Program-made: the position numbers and the translations under genes
In this document: piece after piece, positions 1 through 6,075 of the stretch
How positions within the stretch are numbered: position 1 is the stretch's first letter
Layout: each line of letters opens with the position of its first letter
Assembly (NCBI GenBank): GCA_017416665.1
Contig: JAFQBO010000319.1
Location: 1-6,090 of the forward strand
Length of the DNA: 6,090 bases
Source: Oscillospiraceae bacterium
Lineage (GTDB): Bacteria; Bacillota; Clostridia; Oscillospirales; Ruminococcaceae
Reading direction: 5' to 3'
Notes under the pieces: model-generated
What the model saw: the letters and a program-made list of their open reading frames with translations, nothing else
Database searches by the model: none
What the model was told of the DNA's origin: nothing

Positions 1-391
1 GAATGACGTTGTATTTTGTTCCGCCTTCCTCAGCTTCAAAAATCATACTGTTGTCAGAAGTTCTTTTAAAGACGAAGTACATGCCGTCACAGAAAAAACG
101 TTCACCAACTTCTGGAACTGCTCCTGTAAATTCGGCATAATACTGTGCATAGGTTGCCGACTGCCTTGTAATGCCGTATTCAGAGGCTTTGCAGTCAAGA
201 TATTCGCCTGTTGCCGTTTCCACACGGGAAAGTGAAAAAATCAGTTCGAGGTCTGTGTAAAATTCGGCTATTTTAATCATGATACCCGAAACTGCGTCAT
301 AAAAAATACTGCCCTGACGTGTGTCAATATCGTCGGGAGCAGCTGAAAGAACGTCTTCCATAAGATTTTCATAGGTTTTTTCTTCAAACAT
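1..391 (-). CDS. xkdT: Baseplate J-like protein, N-terminal part (cut by window edge)
   Basis: Reading the minus strand from the ATG at 389-391 gives 130 codons without a stop, running off the left edge, so the C-terminal part is missing. The protein opens MFEEKTYENLMEDVLS and continues with PDDIDTRQGSIFYDAV (about residues 19-34), then SRVETATGEYLDCKASEYGI (about 55-74). This pattern (acidic start, D-x-R-x-GS-I-x-YDA, then TGEYLD-x-x-A-x-x-x-GI) is the recognisable N-terminus of the baseplate J/gp47 family (XkdT in PBSX). Members of this family form the wedge or ring of contractile-tail baseplates. The start is supported by a strong AGGAGGT site five bases upstream, and it begins 12 bases after the LysM gene stop, so the two are in one operon. 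Seen: sequence pattern and RBS. Known: family role. Inferred: that the rest of the gene continues outside the window and is intact. Confidence 0.9.
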   Translation of the reverse strand, partial: MFEEKTYENLMEDVLSAAPDDIDTRQGSIFYDAVSGIMIKIAEFYTDLELIFSLSRVETATGEYLDCKASEYGITRQSATYAQYYAEFTGAVPEVGERFFCDGMYFVFKRTSDNSMIFEAEEGGTKYNVI

Positions 392-395
392 TTTT

Positions 396-402
396 ACCTC
401 CT
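396..402 (-). promoter_or_regulatory. Ribosome binding site of the baseplate J gene
   Basis: AGGAGGT on the minus strand, a near-perfect Shine-Dalgarno sequence about five bases before the ATG at 391. It fills almost the whole 12-base gap after the LysM gene stop codon and fixes the J start. Confidence 0.85.
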
Positions 403-403
403 G

Positions 404-1066
404 TTATGGAATTACAAGCGTAACTCCAACACCAATCAGATTCGGATTTGAACCGATAAGATTTTTATTTGCGTTATAGATTTTCATGTACTGCGAACCA
501 TCGCCATAAATTTGTTTGGCAATGTTGTAAAGACAATCGCCCTGCTGAGTGGTATAGGTTTCAGGCTTTTGGGTGGTATTTACTCTTGCAGGAGATTTAT
601 TTTCAGAAATTTTTCCATTAATTTTGTTTATGTTGATTTGTTTCGGCTTAACGCTGATAAATTCCTTAAAAACCACAGAATATTCATAAGTACCCACATC
701 ACCACCACTTTCAGAATATGTAAAACTGTCCGCAATTACGTTCCATGTAATACCAATGCCTGTAATACGGAATTTAAAAACAGTTCCATATCTGACAAGA
801 GCCTCTAAAAAGACTTTGTAAACACGGGGAGACAAAGGTTTTTTGACTTCACAGCCGGGAAAATATTCTTTTGGAAAAATACTTGAAAAACTGATTTGAA
901 CAGCTTTCATACCGCTTGAAACAACGACCTCCCCAAGTCCTCCGACAAAAAAAGAATTGGTCTGAGCCGTATCTTTGATTGTGATTTTTTCCGGATTAAC
1001 AGGCAACTGCAATTTTGTTCTGCCACCGTTTGTTTCAAGCCAGAGCTGATATTTGTTAGTAGTCAT
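404..1066 (-). CDS. xkdP: LysM-domain tail/baseplate protein (XkdP-like)
   Basis: 220 residues. The N-terminal about 145 residues contain LQLPVNPEKITIKD (about 19-32), then GLGEVVV (about 43-49) and a SFSSIFPKEYFPG stretch. This is the layout of the N-terminal domain of XkdP-like proteins, which sit beside the tape measure gene in Bacillota myophages. A lysine/asparagine-rich linker (about 147-168) leads to a C-terminal LysM domain at about 171-220, starting YTTQQGDCLYNIAKQIYGDG and ending in IP. LysM binds N-acetylglucosamine polymers, so the protein may anchor the tail tip to peptidoglycan or help hold the hub together; the precise role is inferred. The start at 1066 is preferred over in-frame ATGs at 1129 and 1075: only 1066 has a well-spaced Shine-Dalgarno sequence, and the longer form would add residues encoded inside the tape measure gene. 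It overlaps the tape measure stop by 11 bases, which suggests translational coupling. Confidence 0.9.
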   Translation of the reverse strand: MTTNKYQLWLETNGGRTKLQLPVNPEKITIKDTAQTNSFFVGGLGEVVVSSGMKAVQISFSSIFPKEYFPGCEVKKPLSPRVYKVFLEALVRYGTVFKFRITGIGITWNVIADSFTYSESGGDVGTYEYSVVFKEFISVKPKQININKINGKISENKSPARVNTTQKPETYTTQQGDCLYNIAKQIYGDGSQYMKIYNANKNLIGSNPNLIGVGVTLVIP

Positions 1067-4000
1067 AACTTGCATCACCTTCTTCAAATATTTCGGTCGA
1101 AATGATATTGGCAAGAACAGGCTTTGCATAATTCAGCATAACCTCCAGAATCTCTTCTTTTCCCATACCATCGATTTTGATTTCACCTTCACCACCGAAA
1201 TTAATAAATATTTCCTTTCTTGAAATGTTTTCTGAATTTTCCGTACTTTCGTCACGGGTTGAAATATTTTCCGTATGAGAAATTAAATAATCCCGGTTAT
1301 GAATATCGTTTTTATCCGAAATGTCGTTAAAATCAAAAGAATAAGTGTTATCAGAAACGTAATTGCTTTTATTGTTAATTGCTGATGTAAGCTTGTCAAG
1401 GAGTGAAAAATCTACATAACAGTAATTGTTTATCGTATTCTGATTATTGTTGATAATCTGATTTTCATTTGTAAAGAATCTGGTATAATTTTCACTTATA
1501 TCAGTCCCTGATACAGCCGAAATAATACGATTTGTTTCAGAGACAGGGAAAACAGAACTTCCCTGCTTGCCGATGATAAGCTCCGGTCCTTTTTCACCTG
1601 CTATGAATATATCGGCAGAATTGGTAGTACCTGTTGCATTACCTTCAACCTGCAGCATCTTACCCGGTCTTGTGGATACGGACGCCCATTTTTCGGTATT
1701 TGAAACAGTCGTGCTGACATTGACTCCGACCTGTGTCGGAAGAGTATTCAGAGCCTCCTGAATCTGCACTTTTATAGCTTCGATTGCACTGACAGCATCA
1801 TCTCCGCCTTTCACCAGTCCTTTTATATAGCCGTTCATGGTTGTCTGTGACATTGTCAACGCTTTTGATTGCAGATTAAGACCGTTAGTCGATTGGGAAA
1901 TAGTATTAATGGTATCTGTCCAGGCATCTGAAACATCTGAATTAATCTGTGTAAAGGTTGTTGCGATTTCATCCTTTTTAAGACTAAGCTCATCGATTTT
2001 ACCCGCAAGTGTTTCAAGCTGTCCGACAGCCTCTTCATCTCCCTTTGTCTCAAGTTCTGTGTAAAGTTTTACGGTTTGTTCGGGAGTCAGTTCTGAAAGA
2101 TACTGTTGAATGGTTTGCTTTGCATTGTCATAAATATCGTATTTAAGAATAGTGTCAACAGCGACCTGATATTCTTCAAAATAATCAATCTGACTCTGAA
2201 TATTTTCCATTGCCGTATCAAAATTGACAACACCTTCTATTTCAATATTCATTTTTCCGTCAACAAGTTCAGCCGATTCAAAGGTTGAAAACATGTTATC
2301 AAGTTTCTGACGTTCAGCATTGTAAACCTCCTGAACCCTCTGTGCATAATTTTCAAGAGCAGTAATACCTTCTTCAGATAAAGTAACCGCATTGTTTTTT
2401 ACAGCCTCACTGTTTTCATCCACAGCAACGGAAACACTTCTGACGTCCGAAATCATATCAGCAAGTCCACCCTGATAATTGTATATATCATTATAAGCCG
2501 AGGCATCAGCCGGTCTTTCACCCGAAATCAGCATACTTTTTGAAAGATCCTTTATATAGCTGTCGTAGTCTATCCCAGCAATTTTCGCCCACTCTCTGCC
2601 CAGAGCGGAAATATTATCGAATTCCTGCTTTGAGAACTTTATTTCATGATACAGCCCTGCTTTTCCGGATTTGATTTCTTCATCTGAATAGTTATAGCTT
2701 AGCTCATCAAAATTCGGGTCATTTTCACCCCACCAGACACTCCTGATGTCCCACTGTTCACCAAATAATTGCGTACCAAGTGTTTCCAGCTTATCATGTG
2801 GGGCAGTACGATCCATATAGAATAATTCTTTTTGCTTTTCGTACTCTTTTAAGAGTTCATCATATTGCGTTGAAATATTATTGTAATTCTCTTCAGCTGT
2901 AAAATAATTATTCTGATATTCAGTACCTGTAAGGCTTTTGGTTGCAAGTTCTTTTCTGTTGCTTGTCGCTTCGGCAACAGCCATACCGGTAAGCTGTTGC
3001 TTGTCAAATCCTGTAACACTGCCGTTATAACTGACTTCAATATCAAGGTTATATTTCTGATTAAGTGTTTCGGCGATGGAACGCATATATTCGAGGTCAT
3101 CGGCTGTTTTCACAGCCTTATCCGATAAAGCTGTCAACTGATTAACAGATGCAATATCATTTACAACTGTATTGTCATTTTCGGTAAGTTGTTCCTGATA
3201 ACTGCTTTTCAGTTTATTCCAGTCCTCAATATTCTGAGTAATTCGCTGAGCATAATCAGCAGCAGCACCACCACCCTTTTCATACTGTGCATTGAGTGTC
3301 TCAAGGTCACTTGCCAGAGCCTGAGCGGCATCCGAGTTTTCACCGAAAGCTTCTTTAGCCGCTTCATACTGTCCTCTTACAGATTCCATTTCTTCGGTGC
3401 ACTGCTTCAGAGTTCCGTTATAATCTTCAACAGCGTTTTCAGCTTTTTTTGCGGAAGTGTAAATGGCGGTACCTATTCCGACAAGGGCGGCAACTCCTGC
3501 GATTGCAATACCTCCGCCCAACAACAGTTTTGCTGTGCTTGCCACCGGGATAAGTGTTTTCAGAGCATAAGTAACAGATGCCACGGCAGGTGCAAAAGTT
3601 CCGATTGCCCCGACAGCAGTGCCGACAGTTCCTGTAAAAGCCGCAATACCCGAAACAGCAACCGGATTTTTTTCAGCAAATCGTGCAACAGTGTCCGTTG
3701 CCTCGACAGCAACATTATTAAATCCTTCCAGTGCAGGTGTAAGTGAATCACCAATAGCAATTTTAAGGTTGCCAAAGGTGTTTTTTGTTATCTGCAATTC
3801 ACTTTCAAGAGTCTGATAACGTTTGGTTGCTTCATTTGTAAGGGCAGTATTTTCGCTCCATGCCGATGACGCTGTTGATATTGCTGAAGTAAGTACATCA
3901 CTACCGCTTGCCATTGCTTTGATGGTATTTGAAAGACGTATATCATCAAGATCCATTTGCTGCAATATTGCAGAAACAGACATTCCGTTTCTTTCTATAT

Positions 4001-5006
4001 CATTAAGCCCTGAAATAAAAGTCTGTACCGCACCTACAGCATTATTTTCAAAAGAGTCCGCAAATTGTGATACAGACATATCCGCAACACTTGCGAAATC
4101 TTCAAGACCATCACCTGTTTCAACAGCAAGCTGCATCTGAGTAATAAGTCTTGACATTGACGAACCACCGGCTTCTGCATTGATTCCCACTGACAGCATT
4201 GCCGTTGCCAGACCAAGAATATCAGCCTGAGACATTCCTGCAAGATTTGCAGCAGACGCAAGATATGAAGTCATGTCAACTATTTCGGCTTCTGTTGTTG
4301 CGAAATTATTGCCAAGTGCAACAATAGCCGACCCAAGATTGCTGTATTGACTTTCGTCCATATCGGTTACATTGGCAAATTTTGCGATTGTAGGAGCAGC
4401 ATTATCGGAAGTAAGATTGGTTGAATTTGAAAGGTTTATAACAGTTCGTGTAAAATCTTCAATACCATTCAGCTCGATGCCAAGTTGTCCGGCCGACTCC
4501 ATTACTCCTGCAATTTCAGTGGTTGTTGACGGAATTTCAGTTGACATTTTTTTGACTGTATCCGATAAAATACCAAGCTGTGTAGGAGTAGCGTCAACGG
4601 TTTTGTAAATTCCCGTAATAGCCGATTCAAATTCGATTGCAGAATTTGTTGTTTCGACAAAAGCACTTTTTACAGCAGATAAAATTTTGTAACTTCCCAG
4701 AGAAACAAACAGATTTCCGATATTTTCAGCAGCACTACCGCTTCTTTGTCCGAATCTGCCCACCTCATCACCTGTCTGTCCGAATGATTTTTTGGCATTT
4801 TCGGAAACTTTTTTCATCTGCTCCATTGAATCATTCAAATCATCCACAGTTTTTCTTGCGGACTTCACTGCACCTGTGTCAAGAGGCTTTTTCATAGTGC
4901 TCTGCATTTGTTCCATAGCGGTGACAGCATAGTTGACAGATGATACAATTTGTTTTATAACAGGGCTGAACAGATCCTGCAATTCAATAGTTTCTCTGAT
5001 TGACAT
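1056..5006 (-). CDS. xkdO: Tail tape measure protein (TP901 family, 1316 residues)
   Basis: The largest gene of the window. Residues about 20-80 are helical and polar. About 125-345 match the TP901-type tape measure core, with SAITGIYKTVDATPTQLGIL, MESAGQLGIELNGIEDF and GLATAMLSVGINAEAGGSSM. A hydrophobic, Ala/Gly/Val-rich segment spans about 445-518 and could form two or three membrane-compatible helices, as in many tape measures thought to enter the host membrane. Coiled-coil-like stretches follow (about 530-610 and 695-730), then an aromatic-rich region (about 735-830). A GEKGPELI motif at about 1137-1144 is common near tape measure C-termini. An Asn-rich linker (about 1180-1265) precedes a short C-terminal domain. 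By the usual rule of roughly 0.15 nm per residue it would set a tail near 200 nm if unprocessed (inference). I see no lysozyme, M23 or NlpC/P60 motif. The start is fixed by AAGGAAGTGA upstream. The stop overlaps the LysM gene by 11 bases. Confidence 0.95.
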   Translation of the reverse strand: MSIRETIELQDLFSPVIKQIVSSVNYAVTAMEQMQSTMKKPLDTGAVKSARKTVDDLNDSMEQMKKVSENAKKSFGQTGDEVGRFGQRSGSAAENIGNLFVSLGSYKILSAVKSAFVETTNSAIEFESAITGIYKTVDATPTQLGILSDTVKKMSTEIPSTTTEIAGVMESAGQLGIELNGIEDFTRTVINLSNSTNLTSDNAAPTIAKFANVTDMDESQYSNLGSAIVALGNNFATTEAEIVDMTSYLASAANLAGMSQADILGLATAMLSVGINAEAGGSSMSRLITQMQLAVETGDGLEDFASVADMSVSQFADSFENNAVGAVQTFISGLNDIERNGMSVSAILQQMDLDDIRLSNTIKAMASGSDVLTSAISTASSAWSENTALTNEATKRYQTLESELQITKNTFGNLKIAIGDSLTPALEGFNNVAVEATDTVARFAEKNPVAVSGIAAFTGTVGTAVGAIGTFAPAVASVTYALKTLIPVASTAKLLLGGGIAIAGVAALVGIGTAIYTSAKKAENAVEDYNGTLKQCTEEMESVRGQYEAAKEAFGENSDAAQALASDLETLNAQYEKGGGAAADYAQRITQNIEDWNKLKSSYQEQLTENDNTVVNDIASVNQLTALSDKAVKTADDLEYMRSIAETLNQKYNLDIEVSYNGSVTGFDKQQLTGMAVAEATSNRKELATKSLTGTEYQNNYFTAEENYNNISTQYDELLKEYEKQKELFYMDRTAPHDKLETLGTQLFGEQWDIRSVWWGENDPNFDELSYNYSDEEIKSGKAGLYHEIKFSKQEFDNISALGREWAKIAGIDYDSYIKDLSKSMLISGERPADASAYNDIYNYQGGLADMISDVRSVSVAVDENSEAVKNNAVTLSEEGITALENYAQRVQEVYNAERQKLDNMFSTFESAELVDGKMNIEIEGVVNFDTAMENIQSQIDYFEEYQVAVDTILKYDIYDNAKQTIQQYLSELTPEQTVKLYTELETKGDEEAVGQLETLAGKIDELSLKKDEIATTFTQINSDVSDAWTDTINTISQSTNGLNLQSKALTMSQTTMNGYIKGLVKGGDDAVSAIEAIKVQIQEALNTLPTQVGVNVSTTVSNTEKWASVSTRPGKMLQVEGNATGTTNSADIFIAGEKGPELIIGKQGSSVFPVSETNRIISAVSGTDISENYTRFFTNENQIINNNQNTINNYCYVDFSLLDKLTSAINNKSNYVSDNTYSFDFNDISDKNDIHNRDYLISHTENISTRDESTENSENISRKEIFINFGGEGEIKIDGMGKEEILEVMLNYAKPVLANIISTEIFEEGDASYDY
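1074..1083 (-). promoter_or_regulatory. Ribosome binding site deciding the LysM gene start
   Basis: AGAAGGTGAT on the minus strand matches the extended 16S complement AGGAGGTGAT at nine of ten positions. It ends seven bases before the ATG at 1066. The site lies inside the last codons of the tape measure gene. It overlaps the alternative ATG at 1073-1075, which therefore cannot use it. Confidence 0.8.
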
Positions 5007-5013
5007 TTTTTAT

Positions 5014-5023
5014 TCACTTCCTT
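5014..5023 (-). promoter_or_regulatory. Ribosome binding site of the tape measure gene
   Basis: AAGGAAGTGA on the minus strand, ending seven bases before the ATG at 5006. Its last three bases are the TGA that ends the frameshifted chaperone, so ribosomes finishing that product stop on the tape measure start region. This suggests coupling. Confidence 0.75.
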
Positions 5024-5606
5024 TTTTTCTCTCTTGCTTTTTTTTCATCATCTGCCATCTGAATGATTGATGCAACGATAAAATGTTTTTCTTCCGGACT
5101 CATTTCAGCGAACACGGAAGGCAGTATGTGAAATTTGTGAAGGGCACAATGGGCATACCACGCTTCCATGTCGCTGTTTATCAGTTTTTTGCTTCTTCAA
5201 TTTCCTCATCGGCGTTTTTGTTAAAGCCGTTGAATTTTGAAACGAATTCAAAGAAGCTGTCATATTCTCCCGGGTCGTCAATCATCTCTCTGATAAGATC
5301 CTCAGGTCTTGTAACGCCGTAACTTGTCTGTAACTCAGTACTTTCGAGATTAGGCTCTGCAACACTTGCACATAAAACCTTTGCTCTGTATTTTGTAAAG
5401 TCAAGCTTTGTTCTGTAACCGTTGTTTTTGTCAGGAATTTCCATCATACAACTATCCCTGATTTCGTCATTTTCCTTTGTTGTAATAGGCTTGATTACCC
5501 ATTCAAGCGGATTTCCGTTTTCATCTGTAAGAAATCTGGTAGCAACAAAAACAGTATTTTCCTTGGCTTTTTTATTTGTCTTTAAAAATCTTGATAACTG
5601 TGACAT
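5014..5606 (-). CDS. Tail assembly chaperone, -1 frameshifted long form (197 residues)
   Basis: Predicted product of a programmed -1 frameshift: codons 5606 down to 5184 are read in the frame of the short chaperone, then base 5184 is re-read and translation continues 5184 to 5014, adding 56 residues. The extension starts LINSDMEAWYAHC, continues ALHKFHILPSVFAEMSPEEK and ends in a Lys/Arg-rich tail (KKAREKKRK). The W-Y...LHK-x-HILPS...M-x-x-EEK-x-F-I pattern looks like known extension domains (gpT-like; XkzB region of PBSX), and its TGA lies just before the tape measure start. There is no good independent start for this segment: its only early in-frame ATG (5169-5167) lies in the hairpin arm with no clear Shine-Dalgarno sequence. 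Known: in lambda gpG/gpGT the long form links the chaperone and tape measure to tube subunits. Seen: heptamer, frame, stop and hairpin. Inferred: that frameshifting occurs and at what rate. It explains an otherwise empty 174-base gap. Confidence 0.85.
5106..5176 (-). promoter_or_regulatory. Long hairpin downstream of the slippery site (frameshift stimulator)
   Basis: Seven bases after the heptamer the mRNA can fold into a 71-base irregular hairpin. The outer stem pairs 5163-5176 (CAGCGACATGGAAG) with 5106-5120 (CTTCCGTGTTCGCTG): 14 pairs, one G-U and one bulged U at 5112. After a bulged C at 5162 it continues with 5154-5161 against 5121-5128 (eight pairs, two G-U). An internal loop then leads to an inner stem, 5145-5149 against 5135-5139 (five pairs, loop of five). 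That is 27 pairs in all, drawn by eye and not energy-scored. The position and 7-base spacer fit a -1 frameshift stimulator. The same bases code for the extension in the -1 frame. Confidence 0.75.
5181..5606 (-). CDS. xkdN: Tail assembly chaperone, short form (XkdN-like, 141 residues)
   Basis: 141 residues starting MSQLSRFLKTNKKAKENTVF, with FLTDENGNPLEWVIKPIT (about 25-42), then LQTSYGVTRPEDLIREMIDD (about 92-111) followed by PGEYDSFFEFVSKFNGF. The 'L-Q-x-SYGV-x-x-PE-x-L-x-x-EM-x-DDPGEY' core and the NGF...EEAKN end are typical of the XkdN-like tail assembly chaperones of Bacillota contractile-tailed phages. Such proteins bind the tape measure before the tube assembles around it and are absent from the finished virion. 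Its stop TGA at 5181-5183 comes directly after a slippery heptamer and is followed at once by an in-frame TAA, giving tandem stops. The start is supported by AAAAGGAG nine bases upstream. It follows the DUF2634 gene after 52 bases and precedes the tape measure gene, the usual position for this family. Confidence 0.92.
   Translation of the reverse strand: MSQLSRFLKTNKKAKENTVFVATRFLTDENGNPLEWVIKPITTKENDEIRDSCMMEIPDKNNGYRTKLDFTKYRAKVLCASVAEPNLESTELQTSYGVTRPEDLIREMIDDPGEYDSFFEFVSKFNGFNKNADEEIEEAKN
5184..5190 (-). promoter_or_regulatory. Slippery heptamer A AAA AAC for -1 frameshifting
   Basis: The minus strand reads GCA AAA AAC TGA in the chaperone frame. The heptamer A-AAA-AAC fits the X-XXY-YYZ rule in the correct register: both tRNAs can slip back one base and re-pair with AAA and AAA. 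It is the last thing before the zero-frame stop, and the -1 frame stays open for 56 further codons. This is the standard position for tail assembly chaperone frameshift sites. Confidence 0.88.
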
Positions 5607-5615
5607 AATTCAATT

Positions 5616-5623
5616 CTCCTTTT
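5616..5623 (-). promoter_or_regulatory. Ribosome binding site of the chaperone gene
   Basis: AAAAGGAG on the minus strand, nine bases before the ATG at 5606. It lies in the 52-base gap (5607-5658) after the DUF2634 gene; apart from this site and an AT-rich run the gap holds nothing I recognise. Confidence 0.8.
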
Positions 5624-5658
5624 AAGCATAATTATATTTTACTGCACGATGGTTTATT

Positions 5659-6062
5659 TCAGAGTGTATATTCAATAATTGTTTCGCCATAAACGGTAGT
5701 GATTTTGAAACTGACATGCATTTTATCATCACTGAAATTAATTTCAAAATCGTCAACCTCAAGGATACGGCTATCCTGTGAAAGAGCATCTGTAATCATT
5801 TCGGGAACAGCGGTTTCAAGGTATTCACGGGTTATATTTTGTCATGTACAGCATTCGTCGCATCGCAACCGTAATCGCTGTCATAAATCAGGCAATAAAA
5901 ACGTCGTGTGGAAAGAGCCTTTTCCACAGCCTGCTTAACTGCATCAATACCGTCAACCATTCCGATGATACGCCCTTTGTCAAGGTCAAGACAGTATGTC
6001 CGTGACGGCTTTTCTGCTTCTTCCTCTATATCAGATAAAGGAATTTCAATATCTACAGCCAT
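5659..6062 (-). pseudogene. xkdS: DUF2634 (XkdS-like) baseplate protein, frame broken
   Basis: From the ATG at 6062 the first frame gives 76 residues (MAVDIEIPLSDIEEEAEKPS, then RTYCLDLDKGRIIGMVDGID, AVKQAVEKALSTRRFYCLIY, DSDYGCD) and stops at TAA 5832-5834. The next frame at once continues TREYLETAVPEMITDALSQD, then SRILEVDDFEINFSDDKMHV and SFKITTVYGETIIEYTL, stopping at TGA 5659-5661. Together they read as one DUF2634/gp25-like baseplate protein: TY-x-LDL-x-KGRI-x-GM-x-DG-x-x-AVKQA, LIYDSDYG, then TREYLE...ALSQDSRI. The span of 404 bases is a full 133-codon gene plus stop plus two extra bases, so a 2-base (TA) insertion within ATATAA around 5832-5840 explains it. No canonical slippery site is present. 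It could be a real mutation in a decaying prophage or a sequencing/assembly error. In PBSX-type phages this protein is needed for the baseplate, so loss would be expected to block tail assembly (inference). Confidence 0.82.
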
Positions 6063-6065
6063 TTA

Positions 6066-6075
6066 ATCACCGCCT
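6066..6075 (-). promoter_or_regulatory. Ribosome binding site of the DUF2634 gene
   Basis: AGGCGGTGAT on the minus strand, nine of ten matches to AGGAGGTGAT, ending three bases before the ATG at 6062. It includes the TGA stop of the upstream gene, so the two genes are probably translationally coupled. The signal is intact even though the gene is frameshifted. Confidence 0.75.

Noticed and set aside
43..225. 60-codon minus-strand open frame
   Set aside because: It is in a different frame inside the baseplate J gene, whose true frame is open from 391 to the window edge with a strong RBS and a family match.
1067..1129. Longer LysM protein starting at 1129 (21 extra residues)
   Set aside because: The extra stretch lies inside the tape measure coding sequence, lacks a suitable Shine-Dalgarno site, and the start at 1066 has a nine-of-ten match with good spacing.
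3189..3746. 185-codon open frame on the plus strand
   Set aside because: It lies wholly antisense to the conserved core and hydrophobic segment of the tape measure gene, has no clear ribosome binding site, and its Ser/Cys-rich product resembles no family I know. It is a shadow of the opposite coding strand, as are the other plus-strand frames.
5007..5180. A separate small gene between chaperone and tape measure
   Set aside because: The only usable ATG in the open frame (5169-5167) has no good RBS and is in the hairpin. The slippery heptamer makes expression by -1 frameshift the better explanation.
5631..5636. TATAAT on the minus strand as a -10 promoter element before the chaperone gene
   Set aside because: No recognisable -35 box lies 16-18 bases upstream (AAATAA at best), there is no extended -10 TG, and the site sits in an AT-rich gap inside an operon. 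Chance is the simpler reading.
5826..5845. Programmed frameshift in the DUF2634 gene
   Set aside because: The codons at the break (GAC AAA ATA TAA) do not form an X-XXY-YYZ heptamer, and I saw no strong hairpin just downstream. This family is not known for recoding, so an insertion or sequence error is more likely.
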